The translations under genes and the position numbers were made by a program. Below the pieces are notes generated by a model, which was not told where the DNA came from, searched no databases, and worked only from the letters and a program-made list of their open reading frames with translations. Positions 53,673 through 62,736 of a stretch of 64,000 nt of DNA are shown in pieces (positions within the stretch are counted from its first letter, which is position 1; every line of letters begins with the position of its first letter). The stretch comes from Endozoicomonas_A sp049275935 (GTDB lineage: Bacteria > Pseudomonadota > Gammaproteobacteria > Pseudomonadales > Endozoicomonadaceae). The stretch covers positions 4,154,001 through 4,218,000 of the forward strand of contig NZ_CP184830.1 in assembly GCF_049275935.1 (NCBI RefSeq). Reading direction: 5' to 3'.

Positions 53673-56518
53673 TACTTCTCGTGAATCTCGTAACCTTGGA
53701 TACCTTGCAAGTATTCCGTTCCGGAGCTGCCAGTGATATTACCCAGTCCACGCAAGATGAACTGGAAGAAAACACCGCTCTTCGGATCAGGGTGGTCGAT
53801 ATTATCGTCTGTTTCGATCCATGAACGCCAGAAAAATCGAACCTGATAACAGCAACTGTTGTATTCGACGCCCGCAAGGCTCTCCAGGTTCCTTTTGTTG
53901 GTTAAATCATATTGCCAGCGACCCAGACCAACCCAACTAGTGGTTGCGGGGATCGGCCAGGCAAAGGACAGGTCGGTCTGCTTCACGTTGTTATCAGCAG
54001 TTTCAAAGATTGGATTGCCATTCTGGTCGGTGCCGATCTGAATATTTTGTCCATCTTTGTCTTGAACATAGCGATCAACCTGATCCCTGAAACGGAAACC
54101 GAGGTTCAGAGTCTTGCGCTGTTCAGGCTGCCAACGATAGTAGAGACCATAGTTGTCCAGACGATTTTCGTTGGTATTCCAGGAGAAATCCTGTCTCACA
54201 CTCATTGTGCGATTGAAATTGTAGATGAATTCCGATGCCAGGGGAGAGGTTGGATCGGTCAGTTCACTTTTGAGTCTTTCATCCATGGCGACAAAGTTTT
54301 CATCAATGTCCTCAGCCGGAACTTTCTCGTAGCCTAAATTGTTGGCTATGTAGACTTTGCGATCCTGGAAATAGACAATCTGGCCAATACCAAAACGCAT
54401 CCGTTCAAAACCATCGTCTTCAATCAGGCGGGTGGTAACGCCCAGAGAGAGCTGGTTGGCATCGCCAATACGATCATAGCCACTGAAGCGGTTATCGAGC
54501 CAAAGAGAACCGTAGGTGAAGCCCATGGCGGCGGTGTCGAAAATCGGGTTGTATTCCTGATTCTCGACATAAGGCACATAAAGGTACTTGGCCCTGGGCT
54601 CCAGAGTGTTTGTGAAGTCAGTACCGAACAGGTTGGTAAAACGCTCAAAGTAGAGGCCACTATCCAGGCTGAAGGAAGCCGCTGTGGTATTCGGAGATTT
54701 GGTAAAATCATTCGGGTCGATGACAGATTGACCATAGGCTCCCTGAAGGTCGTTGATCACTTCACTTGCCACCAGATTGCTGAGGCTGTAGTTAACACTT
54801 CGAACCTTTACTTCAGGTGTCAGGAAGCCCCAAATGGTCTTCATTGGGTAGCTGACACCTGCCTGACCGAAGGCCCGACCCCCTTCGGCTTTTTTGATAC
54901 CGTAGCCTTCGTCGTAAACACTTTCTCTGATATCCGGATCACCAAAGTCCGGATGCTGAATCTCTCTGACGAAGCGCCAGTCTTTATCCCGACTGAACTG
55001 GGTGTAATCCGCCAGGTAATTGACCTGCAATGTTTCTCCTGCTTGCCAGTTACCACTGAAGACCAGCTGTGGAAGTTTGTTATAGGGGTCATCAGCCGTC
55101 TGACTCATGTTCTTGAACTGGTGAGCATTGAGACTGAAGGTCCAGTTATTGTAAGTACTGCCGCCCAGGTATTGGGTGCCTATCTTCTGATTCAACGGAC
55201 CAGAACTGGACAGGTTTAGATTGGTACCAAAGTCTTCAATATAATTTTTGTCACTGGCGTCGGCATAGTCGAGCTCTGCCGTCCAACGCTCAGAAAAACG
55301 CTGTTTATAACGCACATTGGCCAGCCAGCGTTCCTGATCGTAATAGGGGTTTTCTTTTTCCAGCTTGTCCTTACTGGTTAGCCCGGCAATACCTGCTTCA
55401 CCTTCTCCGCTTGCATTCATATAGCGGAATTGGTTTTCCAGCAGCAGACCGCGCCTGGACAAAATGCGAGGCGTGATGGTGGCATCGTAATTCGGGGCAA
55501 TATTCCAGTAATAGGGCAGGGTAAAGTCGATGCCGTTTTCACTGTCTGAGCCTATTGTCGGGTACAGAAAGCCGGATTGACGACGATCATCAATGGGGAA
55601 GTACATGTAGGGGGCATAGAAAATGGGTAGCCCTTCGACCCGAATAACAGCATTTCGCGCTGAACCAAAACCGGTATTGGGGTCAAGAGTGACATTACTG
55701 CCAGTTAGCAGCCAGCTTTCATCACCGGGGCGGCAGGTGGTGTAAGAGGCATCTTCGAGCACCAGTGTAGAGTCTTCGTTGCGAATGATTTGTTCGGAGT
55801 TCCCTCTGGCATGGGCTCCATGCATGGCGTAACTGGCATTCTTGATGGTAGCCCGGCCACTATCGAGCAGCATATCAGCGTAATCACCTACCAGCAGGGT
55901 GCCAGGTTCACGGTAGACCACGTTGCCTTCGAACTCGGCATAGTTGGTAGCGCGATTCATTCTGGCCGTATCACTCTGGATCTGACGATTGCCCTGTCTG
56001 ATAGAGACGTTGCCGGTAAGAGTTCCTATGTCATTTTGACCAAAAGAGGATTCATCTGATTCGGCAATGATGGGTGCTGTATCAGAGTTGCCCGCGAAGT
56101 TTTTACCAGGACGGGCAGGCTCTGAATAGTCACCTGTGCACCAGGGCGTTGCCTGATCCAATGCTTTTCGTTCATTCTCGCTGAGCCGGGATTTAGGCAC
56201 CCAGTCTAGCGTTTCCCTGAGGTTGGCGTGGCTGTTGCCGGTTACGACAGTCGCTGTTTCACTGCTGGCTTTCTTTCGAGCGGATTGGGTCACAGCCGGC
56301 GCAATGGGGCGAGACGCCCGATTCATAACACCAGGCTCCATCGGCTCGGCAGAACAGTGCCAGCCGGACCCATCCGGGCTGGCTTTACAGCTCCAATGAT
56401 CATCTGCTGATAGTGTGGATTCGGCATAAACCCTGACAGTCGGTTGGCTGGCAAGCAGCACGGAAGCAATCGCCAGAGTTAATGTTGCCGGTTTGAAAGG
56501 TAGAGGGTATTTCTCCAT
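53672..56518 (-). CDS. lptD: LPS-assembly outer-membrane protein LptD
   Basis: A 948-residue outer-membrane protein that with LptE inserts lipopolysaccharide into the outer leaflet. After a signal peptide there are two Cys (DHWSCKASPDGSGWHCSAE) and a third in CTGDYSEP. The OstA domain runs about 165-300 (LTGNVSIRQGNRQIQSD, YAEFEGNVVYREPG), and the C-terminal barrel includes FYAPYMYFPIDDRRQSG, a hallmark of the family, and the paired Cys in YNSCCYQVRFFW near residue 890. The Cys arrangement fits the nonconsecutive disulphides seen in E. coli LptD. Longer than E. coli LptD (784) and close to Pseudomonas (924). Confidence 0.96.
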   Translation of the reverse strand: MEKYPLPFKPATLTLAIASVLLASQPTVRVYAESTLSADDHWSCKASPDGSGWHCSAEPMEPGVMNRASRPIAPAVTQSARKKASSETATVVTGNSHANLRETLDWVPKSRLSENERKALDQATPWCTGDYSEPARPGKNFAGNSDTAPIIAESDESSFGQNDIGTLTGNVSIRQGNRQIQSDTARMNRATNYAEFEGNVVYREPGTLLVGDYADMLLDSGRATIKNASYAMHGAHARGNSEQIIRNEDSTLVLEDASYTTCRPGDESWLLTGSNVTLDPNTGFGSARNAVIRVEGLPIFYAPYMYFPIDDRRQSGFLYPTIGSDSENGIDFTLPYYWNIAPNYDATITPRILSRRGLLLENQFRYMNASGEGEAGIAGLTSKDKLEKENPYYDQERWLANVRYKQRFSERWTAELDYADASDKNYIEDFGTNLNLSSSGPLNQKIGTQYLGGSTYNNWTFSLNAHQFKNMSQTADDPYNKLPQLVFSGNWQAGETLQVNYLADYTQFSRDKDWRFVREIQHPDFGDPDIRESVYDEGYGIKKAEGGRAFGQAGVSYPMKTIWGFLTPEVKVRSVNYSLSNLVASEVINDLQGAYGQSVIDPNDFTKSPNTTAASFSLDSGLYFERFTNLFGTDFTNTLEPRAKYLYVPYVENQEYNPIFDTAAMGFTYGSLWLDNRFSGYDRIGDANQLSLGVTTRLIEDDGFERMRFGIGQIVYFQDRKVYIANNLGYEKVPAEDIDENFVAMDERLKSELTDPTSPLASEFIYNFNRTMSVRQDFSWNTNENRLDNYGLYYRWQPEQRKTLNLGFRFRDQVDRYVQDKDGQNIQIGTDQNGNPIFETADNNVKQTDLSFAWPIPATTSWVGLGRWQYDLTNKRNLESLAGVEYNSCCYQVRFFWRSWIETDDNIDHPDPKSGVFFQFILRGLGNITGSSGTEYLQGIQGYEIHEK

Positions 56519-57157
56519 GAGCTCAACTTTCCCGTGCCGTTCTTGTTACCATGGTTTGAAGGTTTTTTGCACAACTCCGGTTTATGTCGGAGCGAGACAA
56601 AACGGCGTGCCATGGTTGATGGCGGTTTAAATCTGCTCTGTCATGCGTACAGAGAACCTTGTTACTCAACCTGCTGCCGGAAGCAGCATTTCCTATTAAT
56701 AAGGGCATCTGTAAAGCAGTGTTTCGGGTCTTGTGTGTGGTTATCATGATCGCCAGCTGTTCTGAAAACATGAAAGTTCAGGTCAGTCTCTGTCAATTGC
56801 TGGCAGACCTCTGGAAATCGTAGAGCGAACATCTGCTTTTTACCATGAGCTATTGTCCGGCTGAGTGTTTCAGGCGGACAGTGATTTTGCCCGAAGACTT
56901 TGCATTCCATGGCTTGTTGACAATTTATGACTGAGCCCGATTGCTCATGCAGTAAACAATCAGTAGGGTCAGTTATATCACTATTACTAGTCTGTGTTAC
57001 TCTGTCTTTCAGTGCAATACATTTCAACACCTTGATGTTAAACCTTCAGTTGTTCAGTCCGAATATTGCATAGACATTCAAGAGTAAAAGAGGCATAAGC
57101 AATGGAGCCTCTGAATCTGTAGGTGGCCTCTCAATCAACACAGGACATGTAAAGCAA
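56519..57157. promoter_or_regulatory. Divergent region between lptD and amgK
   Basis: The 639 bases must carry the promoters of lptD-surA (minus) and amgK-murU-djlA (plus). A 122-residue open frame on the minus strand (56662-57030) has no recognisable features and I do not call it. I looked for a sigma-E promoter in front of lptD and did not find one with correct spacing. Confidence 0.45.
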
Positions 57158-58195
57158 GTGACACCCTCTCCAAACGATCGTCTGCAGCAATTAAAGCATT
57201 GGGCGTACAAGGCTTTAACGCCGGTCCAGGCTACACTCGACCGGGCTGCCCAAATGATTCCTGTGGGTGGTGATGCCGGCTTCAGAAATTATTATCGATT
57301 GCAACTCCCTGAAGGCTCATTGCTGGCAGTAGACGCTCCACCAGAGACTGAAGACTCCCGTGCTTTTGTTGCCGTTGCGGGTTTGCTCAAGGCTCAGGGA
57401 GTCTCTGTGCCAGATGTACACTCGGTTGATTATCAGTCAGGCTTTATGCTGGTGGATGACTTTGGCGACACCCTGTTGCTTCAGGCCCTCAATGATAGCA
57501 GTGCTGACGAGTTTTATGGAAAAGCGCTGGATATTATTTTGCAAATCCAGACGTGTAAGCCTGACACACTCCCCCCTTATAGCCGTGAACTGTTGATGAC
57601 AGAGCTGGAAATCTATCCCCAATGGTTTCTGAAAGAATTGCTGGGGTTGGATATTGAAGGCACTACCGGCAGGCAACTCAACCAGCTGTTTGAACTGCTT
57701 ACCGAGACAGCTTTGCAACAACCCAAAGGGGTCGTTCACCGTGACTTTCATTCCAGAAACCTGATGGTGCTCTCGCAAGGGAACCTGGGGGTCATTGATT
57801 TTCAGGGTGCCCTTCATGGTCCCGTGTTGTATGACGCTGTTTCTTTGCTGAAAGATTGTTATATCAGCTGGCCCAGAGACAAGGTGGAGAGTTGGTTAAA
57901 GATGTTTATCAAGTCTCACCCTCAGTTGAAAGATGTGAATTTTGAAACCAGCCTTAAATGGTTTGACTGGATTGGATTGCAGCGACACCTCAAGTGTCTC
58001 GGAATATTCTCCCGACTCTGGTTCCGGGATAACAAGCCTCAGTACCTGCCAGAGATACCAGCAACCTTCGCTTATGTCATGGATGTTTGTGAACGTTATC
58101 AGGAGCTGGATTTTCATGCCAAATGGCTCAGGCAATCTGTGGCACCCATTCTTAACGATTGTATTACAGCTACACGGAAAGAGACTGAACAGTGA
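57158..58195 (+). CDS. amgK: N-acetylmuramate/N-acetylglucosamine kinase
   Basis: A 345-residue sugar kinase of the aminoglycoside-phosphotransferase fold, started at a GTG. It phosphorylates the anomeric hydroxyl of MurNAc in the cell-wall recycling bypass. The catalytic loop is VVHRDFHSRNLMVL (HxDxxxxN) and the metal site is GVIDFQGALHGPVLYDAVSLL. The N-terminus has GGDAGFRNYYRL, a nucleotide-binding loop. The next gene, murU, overlaps it by 4 bases. The gene pair and its position divergent to lptD match Pseudomonas, where it confers intrinsic fosfomycin tolerance. Confidence 0.93.
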   Translation: MTPSPNDRLQQLKHWAYKALTPVQATLDRAAQMIPVGGDAGFRNYYRLQLPEGSLLAVDAPPETEDSRAFVAVAGLLKAQGVSVPDVHSVDYQSGFMLVDDFGDTLLLQALNDSSADEFYGKALDIILQIQTCKPDTLPPYSRELLMTELEIYPQWFLKELLGLDIEGTTGRQLNQLFELLTETALQQPKGVVHRDFHSRNLMVLSQGNLGVIDFQGALHGPVLYDAVSLLKDCYISWPRDKVESWLKMFIKSHPQLKDVNFETSLKWFDWIGLQRHLKCLGIFSRLWFRDNKPQYLPEIPATFAYVMDVCERYQELDFHAKWLRQSVAPILNDCITATRKETEQ

Positions 58196-58866
58196 AAGCA
58201 ATGATTCTGGCTGCCGGCCTGGGAAAAAGACTCAGGCCACTGACTTTGGAAAAACCCAAGCCACTGGTAGAAGTGGGTGGTAAACCGCTGATAGTACATC
58301 ATCTGGAAAAGCTCTCGGAGACTGGCTTCACAGACATAGTAATCAATCATGCCTGGCTCGGTGAAAAACTGGTTGCGGCTTTGGGCAAAGGCAGCCACTG
58401 GGGCTTGAATATTGAATATTCAGCGGAGTCTGAGCCTCTGGAAACAGGTGGTGGCGTGTTCAAGGCTTTACCGTTGCTGGGGGATGATCCTTTCCTGCTG
58501 GTCAACGGCGATGTTTATACAGACTTTGATTTCCAGTCTTTACCAGATACACCCAAGGGGTTAGCTCACCTGGTGTTGGTGGATAATCCTGACTTCAAGA
58601 AAGTCGGTGATTTTGCCCTGGACAGTCTTGGACGGGTTCATAAGGATGGTAAGAACAAGCTGACTTTCAGTGGGCTGAGTGTATTGTCACCCGAACTCTT
58701 TGCACATTGTAAATCCGGCGTCTTTAAACTCGCACCCCTGTTGATTGATGCAATGGCCTCGGGCAAAGTGGCGGGAGAACATTATCACGGACTCTGGACT
58801 GATGTCGGCACAGTGGAACGCTTGCAGAGTCTGGAAGGACATTTAAATCAGAGCAGGGCAACATGA
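58192..58866 (+). CDS. murU: N-acetylmuramate-1-phosphate uridylyltransferase
   Basis: A 224-residue nucleotidyltransferase that makes UDP-MurNAc from MurNAc-1-phosphate and UTP, using the product of AmgK. The N-terminus MKAMILAAGLGKRLRPLT has the GxGxRxxPLT loop, then KPKPLVEVGGKPLI, the metal site LVNGDVYTDFDF, and the C-terminal WTDVGTVERL. It starts with GTG inside the amgK stop and ends 4 bases into djlA, so the three genes are coupled. Confidence 0.94.
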   Translation: MKAMILAAGLGKRLRPLTLEKPKPLVEVGGKPLIVHHLEKLSETGFTDIVINHAWLGEKLVAALGKGSHWGLNIEYSAESEPLETGGGVFKALPLLGDDPFLLVNGDVYTDFDFQSLPDTPKGLAHLVLVDNPDFKKVGDFALDSLGRVHKDGKNKLTFSGLSVLSPELFAHCKSGVFKLAPLLIDAMASGKVAGEHYHGLWTDVGTVERLQSLEGHLNQSRAT

Positions 58867-59681
58867 CGGCAATTCTGATCGGTGTATTCATCGGTTTTGT
58901 GTTTGGAGGACCTTTCGGGGCGTTTTTGGGTGGCTTGGTGGGCGCCTGGTTGAACCGTAATTATATTAATCCCAATCAACGCCAGGGTGGCGGTCCCGGG
59001 GGGCATTTTAATCGTCAGCGTGCCCAGAGTGCGTTTTTTCAGGCCACTTTTCTGGTGATGGGCAAGTTGGCCAAGGCTGACGGGCGAGTCAGTGAGCATG
59101 AGATTGAAATGGCATCGGCCATTATGAATCAGATGCGTCTCTCACCGGATCAGCGTGAGGCTGCAATCAATCTTTTTAACCAGGGTAAGCAGCCTTCGGC
59201 AGATATCAGTGCCGCCCTGGCTGAGTTTCGCAGAGTCGCAGGTTCAAGTACCCTGCTTCCTCTGTTTCTTGAAATTCAGCTGCAGGCTGCATACGCTGAT
59301 GGCAGCCTGACTCAGGCTGAGCGGGTTGTTTTCAAACAGGTATGTGATCAACTGGGTGTCAGCAAGATCAGTTTTGAGTTGCTTCACAAAAGGTTTCAGG
59401 CTCAGAGAGCTTATTATCATGCCGGGGGGCATCAGGGTGGCGGCTGGGCACGTCCAGACAGTGGGAAAAGTCTCTCCAAAGCCTATGAAGTGCTGGGGGT
59501 TGAGTCTTCTGCAACAGACAGTGAAGTGAAAAGAGCCTACCGTAAGCTGATGAGTCAGCACCATCCTGATAAACTGGTGGCCAAAGGTCTGCCCGAAGAG
59601 ATGATGGAAGTCGCCAAGCAGAAAACCCAGGAAATCCAGGCGGCTTACGACCAGATTCGAGAGCACCGGAAAAGTAAGTAA
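58863..59681 (+). CDS. djlA: DjlA-type membrane co-chaperone
   Basis: A 272-residue J-domain protein of the inner membrane. One N-terminal hydrophobic segment (ILIGVFIGFVFGGPFGAFLG) has the Gly pattern typical of DjlA. The middle is a TerB-like domain (MGKLAKADGRVSEHEIEMA, AYADGSLTQAERVVF). The C-terminal J domain is AYEVLGVESSATDSEVKRAY with the HPD motif (QHHPDKL). It stimulates DnaK. The last nine codons and ~125 following bases recur as a direct repeat at 60289-60444. Confidence 0.94.
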   Translation: MTAILIGVFIGFVFGGPFGAFLGGLVGAWLNRNYINPNQRQGGGPGGHFNRQRAQSAFFQATFLVMGKLAKADGRVSEHEIEMASAIMNQMRLSPDQREAAINLFNQGKQPSADISAALAEFRRVAGSSTLLPLFLEIQLQAAYADGSLTQAERVVFKQVCDQLGVSKISFELLHKRFQAQRAYYHAGGHQGGGWARPDSGKSLSKAYEVLGVESSATDSEVKRAYRKLMSQHHPDKLVAKGLPEEMMEVAKQKTQEIQAAYDQIREHRKSK

Positions 59682-59804
59682 TTCTGGTGTATTTTTGTAG
59701 GGAACTTCCTTAAGAGGGAGAGGGCTGATGTTTCTCTCAAGTGCAGAGCATGGATTGCCTGTAGTCCTGGAAGGGACGCCATCTCTCTCAGGAGATTCTT
59801 CCAT
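59653..59804 (+). repeat. Direct repeat, copy 1, including the djlA 3' end
   Basis: It begins within the last djlA codons and ends with CAGGAGATTCTTCCAT. It matches 60289-60444 at roughly 80%, judged by eye. It contains a small ORF at 59728-59859 starting MFLSSAEHGLPVVLEGTP, the counterpart of which is present in copy 2. The toxin-antitoxin module lies between the two copies. Confidence 0.8.
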
Positions 59805-59845
59805 TTATGTAATGTATGTCGTTCTTATTACTGAGTTGATCAAAC

Positions 59846-60067
59846 ATGAAAGAAAGTAAAAATGAAACTGATGTGCAAAGGAGGTTGCTGAGTGAGATAA
59901 AGCAAGTACCTCCTGAATTCCTACCGGCACTGTTGACTATTGTTCATAGTTTCCGTGAGAGTGTTGCCTTCGATAGTGCAGAAAATTCGTTTGAAAAAGG
60001 CTGGAAAGAAATTACTGAAAACGACCTCAAGCCCATAGAGGACCTGTGGCAGGGTCTTGAGCATTGA
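59846..60067 (+). CDS. Small antitoxin-like protein
   Basis: A 73-residue acidic protein. The C-terminal part (SFEKGWKEITENDLKPIEDL) has the short amphipathic form of antitoxins paired with RelE/ParE toxins. I do not recognise a named family. It overlaps, by 4 bases, the start of a frame that encodes the beginning of a RelE-type toxin, which supports the antitoxin assignment. The toxin is now broken, so this gene may be a leftover. Confidence 0.55.
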   Translation: MKESKNETDVQRRLLSEIKQVPPEFLPALLTIVHSFRESVAFDSAENSFEKGWKEITENDLKPIEDLWQGLEH

Positions 60068-60288
60068 TAAAGCTTCAATACACACCAGAATTCGAACGCT
60101 CACTGAGCAGGTTATTAAAAAAATACCGCAGTCTTCGAGAAGACCTGGAACCGCTTCTTCATAAGTTGGCAGCGGGTCAAACCCCGGCGACAGACTTCAG
60201 GTGTCCGGCGCCGTTTTGTATAAAGTCAGGATAAGAAACTTGGAAATATTATGAGATACCTTTTGACTGCCTTGTAAGCTCTACTCGA
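60064..60288 (+). pseudogene. RelE/ParE-family toxin pseudogene
   Basis: The TTG at 60064 opens IKLQYTPEFERSLSRLLKKY and RSLREDLEPLLHKLAAGQTP, a RelE/ParE-type N-terminus. The frame then fails. A shifted frame gives QVSGAVLYKVRIRNLE, the conserved central strand, and a third gives YYEIPFDCLVSSTR near 60250-60290. At least two frameshifts are needed to restore the protein, so it is inactive. Confidence 0.7.
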
Positions 60289-60444
60289 AGATTCGAGAGC
60301 ACCGGAAAAGTAAATAATTCGGGAGCATTTTGTCAGGAACTTTCCCAATAGGGAGAAGAAGACTAATGTTTCTTTCAAACGCAGAACACGGAATGCCTGT
60401 TGCATTGGAAGGGACGCCTTCTCTCTCTCAGGAGATTCTTCCAT
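60289..60444 (+). repeat. Direct repeat, copy 2
   Basis: It encodes the same IREHRKSK-stop tail as djlA (with one codon variant) and then the same downstream sequence. A small ORF at 60366-60446, MFLSNAEHGMPVALEGTP, differs from that in copy 1 mostly at third codon positions. Confidence 0.8.
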
Positions 60445-60646
60445 GAATATTGTCAGACAACGATTCATGTACTGGCACATTCCATCCACGACCCGGGTTG
60501 TTTTGAAAAGAGAGCGTAATGAAGGCTACTGCTTTTATCCGCTCAAACGGGTAAAGCAAGTACGGAGTTCTGTGAGGTATATTCGCTGTCTGATTTATGA
60601 ACCTTTTGCAAAAACCATATGGGATCGAAGAGTCACTCTGAGCTAA
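60443..60646 (+). CDS. Small hypothetical protein, doubtful
   Basis: A 67-residue basic frame (MNIVRQRFMYWHIPSTTRVV...) that starts at the end of repeat copy 2. No Shine-Dalgarno stands out except AGGAG 12 bases upstream in the repeat. No family recognised. It may be part of a decayed gene. Confidence 0.2.
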   Translation: MNIVRQRFMYWHIPSTTRVVLKRERNEGYCFYPLKRVKQVRSSVRYIRCLIYEPFAKTIWDRRVTLS

Positions 60647-60659
60647 GCTTCAGCAAACT

Positions 60660-60685
60660 GGCAGGTGCAGCCATTGCAACCTGCC
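60660..60685 (-). terminator. Hairpin downstream of fucP
   Basis: GGCAGGT and ACCTGCC pair around a 12-base loop that can pair further (TGCA/TGC). It lies 20 bases behind the fucP stop on the minus strand. There is no strong T-tract, so this is a moderate call. Confidence 0.5.
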
Positions 60686-60705
60686 AGAAACTTTTCACCA
60701 TGAAA

Positions 60706-60863
60706 TCAGGCTTTGCTCCCTTTGAGACCAAACCATGTGAGGTAAGTAAATCCGATCAGCGGAATAATAAAGGCCCAGCCAATCCCCGCCATATCTGAAA
60801 TCCGCCCCATTATCGCGGTGAGCACCGCGCCACCAAGAATGGCCATAATCAGGCAGCTGCCAC
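60706..60863 (-). pseudogene. fucP: 3' fragment of the fucP-type transporter gene
   Basis: Read on the minus strand from the MITE edge, the frame gives IMAILGGAVLTAIMGRISD, then IGWAFIIPLIGFTYLTWFGL and KGSKA-stop. This is the last two membrane segments of an FucP-family (MFS) sugar:H+ symporter and continues directly from the fragment that ends at 62729. The MITE and IS1182-type element separate them. Confidence 0.85.
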
Positions 60864-60867
60864 CTAG

Positions 60868-61026
60868 GAGCCTGACCGAGAATAGCGCCCGTAGCGAGGA
60901 CGGCAGAAAATTGAGGATGAAAATTCGGTTTTGTAAGGAGAATAGCGAGCTATTTGACGAACAAAAGCGGATTTTCAGACCAATTTGCTGCCGCCGCAGT
61001 AGGGCAGTCTATTCTCGGTCAGGCTC
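60868..61026. repeat. 159-bp MITE, variant 2, second copy
   Basis: Terminal inverted repeats GAGCCTGACCGAGAATAG, CTAG on both sides (60864-60867, 61027-61030). It is nearly identical to the copy at 45799 (inverted). The right-hand CTAG is shared with the left end of the IS1182-family element, so the two inserted next to each other. Confidence 0.9.
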
Positions 61027-61030
61027 CTAG

Positions 61031-62736
61031 GAGCCTGACCGAGAATAGCGCAACCAGACCAACAGAAGTTTTCCCAAATCTTAAAATGAGCAAAAAATAT
61101 CCAATTATTAGTGGGATTTTGCTCATTTTTGCATATTTATGCCTTCTCACAGCCTCTATGCTGCCTTTTTAGCCTCTTTCAAATCTTCAAGACGGATTGA
61201 CCTCGTGGAAGCCGCTTTTACAAATTTTTTGATATTATGCGCAGTGCATACCAGTGAAAATTCCGCTGAAACTTTTTCTTTGCCGCGGAGACTGAACCCT
61301 CGGAAACCAGATTCTTTTATCTGTCCAAATGGTGGCTCCGCAATAACTTTACGACGCTCATATATGGCTTTCGCACCGGCTGTCTCCATTTTCTTATTCA
61401 TAGCCTGACGTGCTTTTTCAAACTTATCGGTACGGATAACCCTGCCAGCCTCTTTCTTTGAATCACTGCAATTCCGACGATAAGGGCATTCCCTGCATAC
61501 CGTCTTGTTTGCCCGGTAGCTTTTTCTTTTGCTTTTGCTGGCCGGGTTCGTTACCAGCTTTTCCCCTGCCGGACAGATAAATACATCAGCTTCGGAATCA
61601 TACGCAAAATCCGCTTTGACAAACTTCCTGTCAGAGCTTTCAAGGTCGTCAGCGGCAGGCTTCTCCGCCTTGTCGGTTGCGATATAGGCATCAATCTCAT
61701 GTCGCTCGACTGTATGTAAGTTTGACCCTGAAAAGTAACCATTATCCATACTCCACTTATCTACAGCCGCGCCATCAGTGGCTCCTGATAATGCCCTCAG
61801 CGCCGGCTCCACTTCCTGTACATCGTTGGCGTGTTGGCTGACATGCTGGCCAACAATGATCTGGTTATCGGAATCAACTGTAATTTGAGCATTGTAGCTG
61901 TACTCACAATACCCCTTCTTGCTCATCACGCGGGCATCGTGATCTGCAAAACTGATCTGCTTTTTGTCGTCTATTGGTTTGTCTGGATTTAAAGCTTTTT
62001 CACGTTCTTCAAGTGCTTTCTTGGCCTCTTTGATTTTTTTCAGGCGCTCTTCTTTAAACTGGAGGTCTTCAGGAATGCTGTAACCATTGGTTGCTTTGTA
62101 GGCGTCATCTTCTTCCTGATCACACTGACTGGCTTTTTTGATCAGCTCATCCACTTCGGCACTGAGTTCTGCCTCTTTCGCTTTGAGCCTCCCGTAGCTC
62201 ATGGCCTTGTGTTTTGAGCTGTTGGCTTTGAACTTGGAGCCGTCCAGGCTGATATGACCCAGTGATGCCATTTTGAGTTCAATGGCCAGTTTGACTGACT
62301 GTTTGAAGCAGTCATGGAAAAACGACAGATTATCCTTACGAAAGTCACCAAGAACCCTGAAATTCGGGCAGTTCATTTGTGAGATATACATGAACGCCAA
62401 GTCTTGTCGACACCGTCGCTCAATCTCACGGGAACTGAAAACACCATGGCTGTATGCGTAGATCAGAATAGCGACAATGAGCTTTGGAGGGTATGCGTGC
62501 TGACCAAGGTGGTGATATTTTTTTTCGACTTCAGACGTATTAATGTTCTGAAAAATGCTTTCATAAATAAAACAATCATGATCTTTGGGAAGCAAATCGA
62601 AAACGTTGGTTGGGAACAGCAGATGCTGATCAAACTCAACAGGACTGTCCTTAAACTTTGGTGGTGGTGACATTTGGCATAATCAGAGTTGGTTTAAGGC
62701 TTATCATAACAGATAAGCCTATTCTCGGTCAGGCTC
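61031..62736 (-). mobile_element. IS1182-family insertion sequence
   Basis: A 1706-bp element with 18-bp perfect inverted repeats GAGCCTGACCGAGAATAG and CTAG on both sides (61027-61030, 62737-62740). It contains one transposase gene. It interrupts a fucP-type gene. The terminal repeats are those of the variant-2 MITEs. Confidence 0.92.
61156..62673 (-). CDS. IS1182-family transposase
   Basis: A 505-residue DDE transposase, intact. The N-terminal DUF772-like part (VEKKYHHLGQHAYPPKLIVA, SREIERRCRQDLAFMYIS) is typical of IS1182/IS5-like enzymes. HISLDGSKFKANSSKHKAMS carries the first catalytic Asp, VDKWSMDNGYFSG the second, and the Cys-rich stretch CRECPYRRNC with the following RRKVIAEPPFGQIKESGF the third region (Glu). 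A long charged helix (KAKEAELSAEVDELIKKAS) is in the middle. It presumably also mobilises the MITEs that share the terminal repeats. Confidence 0.93.
   Translation of the reverse strand: MSPPPKFKDSPVEFDQHLLFPTNVFDLLPKDHDCFIYESIFQNINTSEVEKKYHHLGQHAYPPKLIVAILIYAYSHGVFSSREIERRCRQDLAFMYISQMNCPNFRVLGDFRKDNLSFFHDCFKQSVKLAIELKMASLGHISLDGSKFKANSSKHKAMSYGRLKAKEAELSAEVDELIKKASQCDQEEDDAYKATNGYSIPEDLQFKEERLKKIKEAKKALEEREKALNPDKPIDDKKQISFADHDARVMSKKGYCEYSYNAQITVDSDNQIIVGQHVSQHANDVQEVEPALRALSGATDGAAVDKWSMDNGYFSGSNLHTVERHEIDAYIATDKAEKPAADDLESSDRKFVKADFAYDSEADVFICPAGEKLVTNPASKSKRKSYRANKTVCRECPYRRNCSDSKKEAGRVIRTDKFEKARQAMNKKMETAGAKAIYERRKVIAEPPFGQIKESGFRGFSLRGKEKVSAEFSLVCTAHNIKKFVKAASTRSIRLEDLKEAKKAA

Noticed and set aside
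56519..56620. Sigma-E promoter in front of lptD
   Set aside because: GGAGTTG and TCAAA are present but separated by only 12 bases, too short for the sigma-E consensus.
56662..57030. 122-residue minus-strand frame upstream of lptD
   Set aside because: No recognisable features or RBS; it occupies the shared promoter region of two conserved operons.
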